Positions 25,908 to 37,414 of a stretch of DNA of 64,000 bases are shown here, piece by piece. Each line of letters opens with the position of its first letter. The stretch's first letter is position 1. Source of the DNA: Nonomuraea gerenzanensis (GTDB lineage: Bacteria; Actinomycetota; Actinomycetes; Streptosporangiales; Streptosporangiaceae). The notes under the pieces were generated by a model. That model searched no databases and had not been told where the DNA came from. It saw only the letters and a list, made by a program, of their open reading frames with translations. Location: the NCBI RefSeq assembly GCF_020215645.1, contig NZ_CP084058.1, positions 2,356,001 to 2,420,000 of the forward strand, read 5' to 3'. Position numbers and translations under genes: made by a program.

Positions 25908-27214
25908 GACGCTTTCTGGCTCTGCAGTTCCTGGGTGAGCTTGGTGTTGAGCTCATCCATCGCCGTCTTGACGTCGGCGGTGCAGTCGGCCCAGACGGCG
26001 TTGATGGTGTCGGCGGAGGTCTGCCGGATCGGCGCCCAGTTGGGCACCGGCGGGGCGTAGACGGCGTGCGCGTAGGAGTCCTGGAACACCTTCCAGCGCG
26101 GGTCCTGGCGCTCGGCGGACATGTCCACCGTGGTGTTCACGGGCAGGCGCACGATGGCGCCGTTGGCGTCCTTGTTCATGCCGATCTTCTGGCCCTCGGG
26201 GGAGATCGCGAACTCGGCGAACTTCTTCTGCGCGTCCTGATTCTGCGATCCGGCCATGAGGTAGACGTTCTCGCCCTCGCCGAGCGTGCCGGGGCCGCCG
26301 GACGGGCCCTTGGGCACCGGCAGGACCTCGATCTTGTCGGTGCCGACGCTCTTGACGAAGCGGGCCAGCACGTATGGGCCGACCAGGTAGATGCCGCCCT
26401 GCCCCTTCTCGAACACCTCGTGCGTGACGGTGGTGTCGTTGCTGACGGCGCCGGGGTTGACGGTCTTGGTCTTGCAGAACTGGTCCTGCAGGTACTGCAC
26501 GGCCTCGACGGTCTTCGGGTCGTTCACGGTGGCGGCGTACTTGCCGGCCCCGGCGGACTTGATGAAGTCGCCGCCGTTGGCGTAGATGAGCGAGGAGGCG
26601 TACCAGGAGGCGTAGCCGCGCTTGGTGCCCGCGGGGGCGGTGAAGCCGGCGGTGTCCTTCTGGCCGTTGCCGTCGGGGTCCTTCTCGGTGAACGCGACGG
26701 CCAGCTTCGCCAGGTCCTCCCAGGTCTGCGGCGGCTCCATGCCCACTTTCTCGCGCCAGTCCTTGCGGACGATCAGCGCGAACGACTGGGCGGAGAACGG
26801 GGCCGCGTAGAACTTGCCGTCGGATCCCGTGGCGGCCTTCCACGCCGTCTCCGCGAGCTGGTCGCCGCCCTTGAGCGCGGCCTTGTCGACGGGCTGCAGC
26901 CAGCCCTGCGACACCATGTTGCCGAGCTGGGCGGTGTCGTTGATGACGATGTCAGGCAGGTCCTTCTGTGCCGCCTGCTGGTTCAGTTTGGTCTCGAAGT
27001 CGTCGAAAAGCGCCACGACTTTCGTTTGCACCCCGCTGGCCTTGGTGAAGGCGTCGGCGAGCTTCTTGGCGGTCTTGGCGGAGTCGGAATCGGGCGCCTG
27101 CCTGATCCAGATCTCCAATGTGTTGTCCGTACTTGAGGATCCACCGGAACCGCAGCCTGTCAGTCCAACGGCCAGGGTCGTCATGATCGCGACCCCTAGC
27201 AGACGACGTGACAT
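25904..27214 (-). CDS. Extracellular sugar-binding lipoprotein of ABC importer
   Basis: A 436-residue solute-binding protein (family 1). The signal peptide ends in the lipobox LTGC (Cys21), so it is lipid-anchored outside the membrane. The mature part begins LEIWIRQAPDSDSAKTAKKLADAF and contains QTWEDLAKLAVAF and LVGPYVLARFVK, typical of CUT1 binding proteins. ATG 27214 has GGAGG eight bases upstream. The candidate operator at 27228-27244 ends just outside that ribosome binding site, so repressor binding would block transcription or early elongation of the importer operon. Confidence 0.9.
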   Translation of the reverse strand: MSRRLLGVAIMTTLAVGLTGCGSGGSSSTDNTLEIWIRQAPDSDSAKTAKKLADAFTKASGVQTKVVALFDDFETKLNQQAAQKDLPDIVINDTAQLGNMVSQGWLQPVDKAALKGGDQLAETAWKAATGSDGKFYAAPFSAQSFALIVRKDWREKVGMEPPQTWEDLAKLAVAFTEKDPDGNGQKDTAGFTAPAGTKRGYASWYASSLIYANGGDFIKSAGAGKYAATVNDPKTVEAVQYLQDQFCKTKTVNPGAVSNDTTVTHEVFEKGQGGIYLVGPYVLARFVKSVGTDKIEVLPVPKGPSGGPGTLGEGENVYLMAGSQNQDAQKKFAEFAISPEGQKIGMNKDANGAIVRLPVNTTVDMSAERQDPRWKVFQDSYAHAVYAPPVPNWAPIRQTSADTINAVWADCTADVKTAMDELNTKLTQELQSQKAS

Positions 27215-27227
27215 CAGACCGCCTCCT

Positions 27228-27244
27228 GTTCACATACATGGACG
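27228..27244. promoter_or_regulatory. Candidate IclR operator upstream of the importer operon
   Basis: GTTCACATACATGGACG, one mismatch from the gudD site (reverse complement). A partial half-site, TATGTGAA, occurs about 80 bp further right at 27312-27319, closer to the divergent uronate dehydrogenase gene. Confidence 0.65.
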
Positions 27245-27349
27245 TGAGTCGAAGACTTGGATGTGTGCCTGCGAACGTAGCCAGTGGCGTGGCTCACGGT
27301 CAATATTCAGGTATGTGAAAGTCCGCCAGATTCGTGTACATCATGAGGC

Positions 27350-28144
27350 ATGCGCATTCTCATGACTGGGGCCTCTGGAAAAGTCGGGACGCTGCTGCGC
27401 CCGCGGCTCGCACGAGAAGGCCGTACGCTGCGGCTTTCCGATATCCACCCGGTCGATCCCGGGCCCGGCGAGGAGTGGGTGACGGCCGACCTGGCCGACG
27501 CCGGCGCCGTGGCCGAGGCGATGAAGGGCGTGGACGCCGTGCTGCACCTGGGCGGCCAGAGCAGGGAGCATCCCTGGGCCGACATCGTGCACGCCAACAT
27601 CAACGGCACGCAGGTGCTGCTGGAGGCGGCGTACAAGGAGGGGGTCCAGCACGTCGTGCTCATGGGCAGCCATCACGCGGCCGGCTTCCACACCAGGCCG
27701 GCAGACGGCGCGGACCTGCCCGACTACGCCTTCCCGCGCCCCGACACCTTCTACGGCGTCAGCAAGGTCGTCATGGAGGCGCTCGGCAGCCTCTACCACG
27801 ACCGGTTCGGCATGAACGTCACCGTGGTCAGGCTCGGCACCTGCAACGAGGGCCCGGCCGACACCCGGGGGCTCGCCACCTGGATCTCGGCCGACGACCT
27901 GACCCGCCTGGTCGAGGCGGGCCTCACCGCGACCGGCTACCACGTCGTGTGGGGCGTCTCCGACAGCCCGCGCCGCTGGTGGTCGCTGGAGGAGGCCGAG
28001 GCCATCGGGTACGTCTCGCACGACTCCTCCGAGCCCTTCGCCGCCGCGCTCATCGCGGAGCAGGGCGAGCCCGACCTGTCGGAGCCGCTGCACGACCGCG
28101 CGGGCGGAGTGTTCACGCTGAACGAGCTCGGCGGGAAATGGTGA
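27350..28144 (+). CDS. udh: Uronate dehydrogenase (NAD-dependent)
   Basis: A 264-residue extended short-chain dehydrogenase. The nucleotide-binding motif TGASGKVG is at 6-13 and the catalytic Tyr and Lys are in FYGVSK (about 134-138); SHHAAGF, RLGTCNEGP and GVSDSPRRWW are features shared with characterised uronate dehydrogenases. It oxidises D-galacturonate or D-glucuronate to the aldarolactone, feeding glucarate dehydratase. The gene is divergent from the importer. Its ATG has only a close GAGG, so translation may be leaderless. An NDP-sugar epimerase is the main alternative, but the length and context favour Udh. Confidence 0.82.
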   Translation: MRILMTGASGKVGTLLRPRLAREGRTLRLSDIHPVDPGPGEEWVTADLADAGAVAEAMKGVDAVLHLGGQSREHPWADIVHANINGTQVLLEAAYKEGVQHVVLMGSHHAAGFHTRPADGADLPDYAFPRPDTFYGVSKVVMEALGSLYHDRFGMNVTVVRLGTCNEGPADTRGLATWISADDLTRLVEAGLTATGYHVVWGVSDSPRRWWSLEEAEAIGYVSHDSSEPFAAALIAEQGEPDLSEPLHDRAGGVFTLNELGGKW

Positions 28145-28154
28145 GCTGACGCCA

Positions 28155-28166
28155 GCAACCGGTTGC
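28155..28166. promoter_or_regulatory. Candidate LacI operator 1
   Basis: GCAACCGGTTGC, a perfect 12-base palindrome of the kind bound by LacI/GalR proteins, just after the udh stop and 70 bp upstream of the LacI gene. Confidence 0.6.
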
Positions 28167-28169
28167 AAG

Positions 28170-28203
28170 AACCTTGACGGCACCACCCCCGAACGTCAAG
28201 GTT
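28170..28203 (+). terminator. Hairpin between udh and the LacI gene
   Basis: AACCTTGACG (28170-28179) pairs exactly with CGTCAAGGTT (28194-28203) around a 14-base loop. It may end the udh transcript or fold between the two LacI operator sites. Confidence 0.5.
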
Positions 28204-28210
28204 TAGTCTG

Positions 28211-28222
28211 GCAACCGTTTGC
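28211..28222. promoter_or_regulatory. Candidate LacI operator 2
   Basis: GCAACCGTTTGC, a near-palindrome matching operator 1 in ten of twelve positions, directly upstream of the LacI ribosome binding site. Two sites 56 bp apart would allow autorepression by looping. Confidence 0.6.
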
Positions 28223-28235
28223 AAGGGAGGGCGGC

Positions 28236-29198
28236 ATGGCGGCGACGATCAAGGACGTGGCCCGCGCCTGCGGCGTTCATGTGTCCACCGTTTCCCGTAC
28301 CTTCTCCGCACCGCACCTGGTCAATCCTGCCACCAGGAGCCGGGTGCTGGCCGCCGCCGACGACCTCGGCTACCGGCCCAACCGCGCGGCCAGGGCGCTG
28401 ACCACCGGCCGCACGTTCAACATGGGCCTGATCGTGGCCGACATCTCCAACCCGTTCTTCCCGCCCCTCATCAAGGCCGCGCAGGCGCAGGCCAGGGGGC
28501 GGGACTACCACGTGTTCGTGGCCGACACCGACGAGGACCCGCGGGTCGAGGAAGAGCTGATCAGGACCCTCACCAAGCAGGTGGACGGCGTCCTGCTGTG
28601 CAGCCCGCGCCTGTCGAACAAGATGATCGAGCGCCTGGCCGAGGACGTGCCGTTCGTGGTCGTCAACCGGCGCATCAAGGGCATGCCCGCCGTGCTGATG
28701 AACGTCGCCCAGGGCGCCAGGCTCGCCCTGGACCACCTGGCGGGGCTCGGCCACCGCAGGATCGCGCTCGTGTCCGGCCCGATCGGCTCGTGGACCAGCA
28801 ACGAGATGCAGGGCGTGGCCGCCGAGGCGGCGGGCCTGGACCTGGTCTTCTTCGGGCCCAACCAGCCCACGGAGGCCGGCGGCCTGGCCGTGGCCCCCGA
28901 AGTGGCCGCCTGCGGCGCGACCGCGGTGCTCGCCTACAACGACCTCGTCGCACTCGGCCTGATCGAGGGGCTGTCGGCGATGGAGATAGGGGTACCAGAC
29001 CAGATAAGTGTGATCGGGTTCGACGACATCCTGCCGGGGCGGCTCAACCGGCCCAAGCTGACCACGGTGGCCATGCCGGCCGTGCAGGCGGGGAGGATGG
29101 CCGTCGATCTGCTGCTGCAGTCGGGGGGCGAGGGCGCGACGGTGACCCTCGACACCGCCCTCATTGTCCGCGAGTCCACGGGAAGGGCACAGACATGA
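28236..29198 (+). CDS. LacI-family transcriptional regulator
   Basis: A 320-residue LacI/GalR protein. The N-terminal helix-turn-helix and hinge read TIKDVARACGVHVSTVSRTF and LGYRPNRAARAL, followed by a periplasmic-binding-protein-like sensor domain (GLIVADISNPFF, ISVIGFDDI). ATG 28236 has AGGGAGG seven bases upstream. Two LacI-type palindromes lie in its leader, indicating autoregulation. It is translationally coupled to the aldose epimerase gene. Its sugar is not predictable, but a uronate or its parent hexose is likely from context. Confidence 0.9.
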   Translation: MAATIKDVARACGVHVSTVSRTFSAPHLVNPATRSRVLAAADDLGYRPNRAARALTTGRTFNMGLIVADISNPFFPPLIKAAQAQARGRDYHVFVADTDEDPRVEEELIRTLTKQVDGVLLCSPRLSNKMIERLAEDVPFVVVNRRIKGMPAVLMNVAQGARLALDHLAGLGHRRIALVSGPIGSWTSNEMQGVAAEAAGLDLVFFGPNQPTEAGGLAVAPEVAACGATAVLAYNDLVALGLIEGLSAMEIGVPDQISVIGFDDILPGRLNRPKLTTVAMPAVQAGRMAVDLLLQSGGEGATVTLDTALIVRESTGRAQT

Positions 29199-30130
29199 TC
29201 TTCGGTACGCTGCCATCGGGCCAGCAGGTCGAGTGCGTAGAGCTGTCGTCGGGACGGCTGCGCGCCGAGGTGCTCACCTACGGCGCCATCATCCGCACGC
29301 TGGAGGTGTCCGGGGTCAACGTCGTGCTCGGGCTGGACACGCTCGACGACTACCGCACCCGCAGCCGTTACTTCGGCGCCGTCGTCGGGAGGTACGGCAA
29401 CCGCATCGCCGGCGCCCGCTTCACCCTCGACGGGGTCGAGTTCACGCTGCCGGCCAACAACGGCCCCAACTGCCTGCACGGCGGCATCGAGGGCTTCGAC
29501 AGCAAGGTCTGGACGATCGCCGAGCGCACCGGGTCGTCGGTGACGCTGACGCTGACCAGCCCCGACGGCGACCAGGGCTTCCCCGGCACGCTGACCGCCT
29601 CGGTGACGTACACGCTGGCCGACGACGGCCTGCGCATCGACTACGCCGCCGAGTCGGACGCAGCCACCGTGGTCAACCTGACCAACCACTCCTACTTCAA
29701 CCTCAAGGGCGGCGGCGACGTGCTCGACCACGTCGTCCAGATGGCGGCCGAGCACTACCTGCCGGTGGACGACGACAAGATCCCCACGGGTGAGCCGGCG
29801 CCCGTCAAGGGCACGCCGTTCGACTTCACCGAGCCGCACCCGGTGGGCGAGCGCTACGACGGCGCCTACGACCACTGCTTCGTGCTGGACGGCAGCGCGA
29901 TCAGGGTGACGGCGGGCGGCCTGACCATGGAGGTCACCACCACCGAGCCGGGCGTGCAGTTCTACGCCGGTGGCATGCTCGACGGGGGCGCGACGCCGTA
30001 CGGGCCGTTCGCCGGGCTGTGCCTGGAGACGCAGCACTACCCGGACGCGCCCAACCAGCCGCAGTTCCCCTCCACGGTGCTGCGCCCGGGTGAGCGCCGC
30101 ACGTCCACCACCACGTACCGGTTCATCTGA
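29195..30130 (+). CDS. galM: Aldose 1-epimerase (mutarotase)
   Basis: Interconverts alpha and beta anomers of aldoses. It has 311 residues from ATG 29195, whose ATGA overlaps the LacI stop. The conserved catalytic residues are present: His in NCLHGGIEG, His in LTNHSYFNL and Glu in LCLETQHYPDAPN. Mutarotation of incoming sugar or uronate would supply the anomer used by uronate dehydrogenase. Its 3' end overlaps the convergent osaC gene by eight bases. Confidence 0.92.
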   Translation: MIFGTLPSGQQVECVELSSGRLRAEVLTYGAIIRTLEVSGVNVVLGLDTLDDYRTRSRYFGAVVGRYGNRIAGARFTLDGVEFTLPANNGPNCLHGGIEGFDSKVWTIAERTGSSVTLTLTSPDGDQGFPGTLTASVTYTLADDGLRIDYAAESDAATVVNLTNHSYFNLKGGGDVLDHVVQMAAEHYLPVDDDKIPTGEPAPVKGTPFDFTEPHPVGERYDGAYDHCFVLDGSAIRVTAGGLTMEVTTTEPGVQFYAGGMLDGGATPYGPFAGLCLETQHYPDAPNQPQFPSTVLRPGERRTSTTTYRFI

Positions 30131-32585
30131 CGTTGCGCAGCGCGGCGTTGGCCTTGATCACCAGCAGGGCCACGTCGTCCTGCGACGGCTCGGCGGCGAA
30201 CGTCTCGACCGCGTGCCGCACCCGCTCGGCCACCGCGTGCGCGCTCAGCCCCGTACAGGTGGCCAGCAGGTGCGACAGCCCGTCGCGGTCGTCCAGCAGC
30301 CGGTCGCCGTCGCGCCGCTCGGTCACGCCGTCGGTGACGCACAGCAGCACCTCCTCCGGCGCCAGCTCGAACGACTCCACGTAGAACCTGGCGCTGGACT
30401 CGATGCCGAGCAGCAGCTGCGGCGTGGCCACCGCCTGCACCTCGCCGTCGGGCCGCAGCAGGAGGGGCGACGGGTGGCCGGCCGAGGCGATCGTGCACAG
30501 CGCGCCGCCCTGCGGCAGCGGGGTCAGCTCGCCGCACAGCAGGCTGAGGAACCTGCCCTCCTCGCCCTCGTCCAGCAGCGCGTGGTTGAGCCGGTCGAAG
30601 ATGTCGGCCACGGTGTAGTGCTCCTTGGCCAGCAGGCGTACGGCGTGCCGGGCCAGCCCCGTGACCGCGGCGGCCTCCGGGCCGCTGCCGCACACGTCGC
30701 CCAGCGCGAAGCACCAGTGGTCGGCCACCGTGAACAGGTCGTAGAAGTCGCCGCCGACGTCGGCGCCCTCCTCGGCCGGCTCGTAGACGACGGCGGACTC
30801 CAGGCCCGGCATGGGGGCCACCCGCATGGGCAGCAGGCTGCGCTGCAGCACCCGTGAGGTGGTCGCCTGCCGGGTGTAGAGCATGGCGGTGTGCAGGTTG
30901 AGCGCCACCAGGCGGCACAGGTCCGCCAGCAGGTCGGCCAGCTCCAGCGGCAGCGTCGGATCGATGCGGCCGATCACCAGTGCGCCGTGCGACCTGCCCT
31001 GCGTGAGCAGCGGGAAGGCCAGCACGTTCTCCGGGCCGACCGGCCAGCTCATCTCGGTCAGCGCCGTGCGCGGGATGGCGGGCAGCGACTTGCGCAGGTC
31101 GGCGTTGTGGCGCTCCTCGCTGTGCCAGACGTGGGCGAGCCTGGTCATGCCGGCCAGGTCGGTCAGGTAGACGGCCGCCCAGGTGGCGATCTTGGGCACC
31201 ACGAGCTGCGCGGTCAGCGCCGCGATCAGCTCCTCGTCGTGCACGCCCGCCAGCAGCTCGCCCGCCTCGGCCAGGAACGACAGCCGCCCCCGGTGCGCCC
31301 GGTCCTGCTCGGCCAGCCGCTCGCGCTGCACGGTCACCGCCACCTGGTCGGCGATGTGCTGCAGGCTGACCGTCAGCTCCTGGTCGAAGCGGCTCGGCCG
31401 GCCGTCCGCGACCACGAGGAAGCCGATCACCTCGCCCGCCACGACCAGTGGCGCGCACGCCAGGGACCTGGCACGCAACTGCTGGGCCAGCTCGACGTCG
31501 CCGGCCAGCAGATCCTCGATCATCGTCGGGGTCTTCCTGTCGGCGCCGAACACGCCGGTGGCCAGCACGCCCACCAGCCCCGCCGTCGTGCCCACGCCCG
31601 CCGCCACGCCGAACCGGCTGCCGTCCTCCGTGGCCAGCAGCACGTACGCGGCGTCGCCGCCGCTGGACACCTGGACGATCTGGGCGATCGTGGCCAGCAG
31701 CTCCGTCAGCGGCATGTCCCGGTCGAGCAGGTCCTTGATGCGCCGGCCCGCCTCCCTGCGCAGCGGCACCGACGGCGGTGTCAGCACGAACCGGTGGTCG
31801 CTGGAGACGACCATCCAGATCACCCGGCGCTCGCCCGCGTGCCCCCTGGCCCGCAGCTGGGAGACGTAGACGGGGACGAGCGCGCCGTCGCGGTGCCGCA
31901 TGCGGGCCTCGCCCCGCCAGCGGCCCAGGCCGAGCGTGTCGGTCAGCGACAGCGCGTACGGGCCGTGCCCGCGCCAGGCCACCAGCTCCTTCAGCGACCG
32001 GCCGACGGCCTGCTCGGACCGCCAGCCGAGGAGCTGCTCCACCTCGGGGTTCCAGGACTCCACGACCCCGTCGAGGTCGCAGATCACCACGCCGAGGTGC
32101 AGGGTCTCCAGCGGCGGCGCGACGGGCCCGGGGACCAGGCAGGGCGGGCAGGACACGTGGTCCTGCATGTCGCAGCCCTCGCCCAGCTCCATGCGCACCC
32201 AGACGCGCTTGGCCGTCCTGGTGTAGGTGACGCCCCAGGCGTCGGCCAGCATGCCGGCGAGCGCCAGGCCGCGGCCCGAGGTGGACAGCGTGCCGTCGGC
32301 CGGCGCGCTCTCCCCGGCCGGGAGGGTGCGCGTGGGGTGGTGGTCGTCCACCTCGATCTCGAGTTTCGGCGGGCTGGCGTCCACGTCCAGGCGGCACGTC
32401 AGCTCCACGCCGGTGCCCGCGTGCACCACGGCGTTCGTGACGAGTTCGCTGGTCAGCAGCACGGCGTCCTCGGTGAGATGGCTCAGGCGCCATTCGCCGA
32501 GCACTTGGCGGACGAACTTGCGCGCGTGCGCCGGTGCATGGGGAGTGCCGTCGAAGGCCGTGCTCGACACCCTGGTCGTGTCCAC
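30123..32585 (-). CDS. osaC: OsaC-like multidomain anti-sigma factor / PP2C phosphatase
   Basis: An 820-residue cytoplasmic regulator. Domains in order: RsbW-like HATPase (about 10-135; LTSELVTNAVVHAG, TSGRGLALAGMLADAWG), a PAS domain (about 160-270; GVVICDLDGVVESWNPEVEQLLGW), one or two GAF domains (about 285-560), and a SpoIIE/PP2C phosphatase (about 585-820; EGADVGGDFYDLF, GDVCGSGPEAA, LCVTDGVTERRDG, SQDDVALLVIK). GTG 32585 has AGGA upstream. It is divergent from osaA/osaB and close to ftsK, the arrangement of S. coelicolor osaC, which modulates SigB after osmotic stress. Orthology is inferred from domain order and synteny as I remember it. Confidence 0.85.
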   Translation of the reverse strand: MDTTRVSSTAFDGTPHAPAHARKFVRQVLGEWRLSHLTEDAVLLTSELVTNAVVHAGTGVELTCRLDVDASPPKLEIEVDDHHPTRTLPAGESAPADGTLSTSGRGLALAGMLADAWGVTYTRTAKRVWVRMELGEGCDMQDHVSCPPCLVPGPVAPPLETLHLGVVICDLDGVVESWNPEVEQLLGWRSEQAVGRSLKELVAWRGHGPYALSLTDTLGLGRWRGEARMRHRDGALVPVYVSQLRARGHAGERRVIWMVVSSDHRFVLTPPSVPLRREAGRRIKDLLDRDMPLTELLATIAQIVQVSSGGDAAYVLLATEDGSRFGVAAGVGTTAGLVGVLATGVFGADRKTPTMIEDLLAGDVELAQQLRARSLACAPLVVAGEVIGFLVVADGRPSRFDQELTVSLQHIADQVAVTVQRERLAEQDRAHRGRLSFLAEAGELLAGVHDEELIAALTAQLVVPKIATWAAVYLTDLAGMTRLAHVWHSEERHNADLRKSLPAIPRTALTEMSWPVGPENVLAFPLLTQGRSHGALVIGRIDPTLPLELADLLADLCRLVALNLHTAMLYTRQATTSRVLQRSLLPMRVAPMPGLESAVVYEPAEEGADVGGDFYDLFTVADHWCFALGDVCGSGPEAAAVTGLARHAVRLLAKEHYTVADIFDRLNHALLDEGEEGRFLSLLCGELTPLPQGGALCTIASAGHPSPLLLRPDGEVQAVATPQLLLGIESSARFYVESFELAPEEVLLCVTDGVTERRDGDRLLDDRDGLSHLLATCTGLSAHAVAERVRHAVETFAAEPSQDDVALLVIKANAALRNVR

Positions 32586-32680
32586 TCTGCGTCCTAGAAC
32601 ATCACTCGATGTGGCAGTTCGGTCACTCTCAGAGTGGCAGACTGATGGCGTTGATACCTCCAGTTGTGAAGAAGGCCGCC

Positions 32681-36729
<4,049 letters not shown>

Positions 36730-36733
<4 letters not shown>

Positions 36734-37344
36734 ACCGACAGGTCAAGATCCTGCTGGTGGACGACAACGAGGAGAGCCTGGTCGCGCTGGAGGCGGTGTT
36801 GCGGCCGCTGCAGCAGCTGCTGTTCAAGGCCAGATCGGGGCCCGAGGCGATGAAGCTGATGTTGCGCCATGACTTCGCGGTCGTCCTGCTCGACGTGCTC
36901 ATGCCCGGCATGGACGGTTTCGAGACCGCCACCCACATCAAGCGGCTCGACCAGACCCGCGACGTGCCGATCATCTTCCTGACCGGCACCGAGCCCAGCT
37001 CGGGCGCGGCCTTCCGGGGCTACGCCGTGGGCGCCGTCGACTATCTCACCAAGCCGTTCGACCCGTGGGTGCTCCGGTCGAAGGTGGCGGTGTTCATGGA
37101 GCTGTTCAGGAAGAGCGCGGTGCTGATGGAGCAGGCGGCGCTGCTGGCCCAGCTCGTCAGGGACAACGAGGCGCTGGCCGGGTTCGCGCGGCGGCTGGGG
37201 GCGGTCGAGGCGCGGCTGGAGGGGCTCTCGGAGGGCGTCGCGGGCGACGAGGGGGTGCGGGAGGCGGTCAAGGACCTGGCCGACCGGGTGGTGGCCATGC
37301 AGACCGCGTTCGAGGCCGTCTCGACCGTGCGCGCCAGGGAATGA
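36730..37344 (+). CDS. osaB: OsaB-like response regulator without DNA-binding domain
   Basis: A 204-residue receiver protein. D11-D12 and phosphoacceptor D55 (VVLLDVLMPGMDGFE) and the Lys in YLTKPFDP are intact; the remainder (about 130-204) is a helical coiled coil rather than an output DNA-binding domain. ATG 36730 overlaps osaA and has GGAGG upstream. By position and architecture it matches OsaB, the partner of OsaA in osmoadaptation; it probably works by protein-protein contact. Confidence 0.87.
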
Positions 37345-37414
37345 TCCTGCCGTCAGTCAGGACATCGGCGAGCCTCCGCGCGTACCGCGGTGTCTCCGTC
37401 GTACCTTTGGCATC

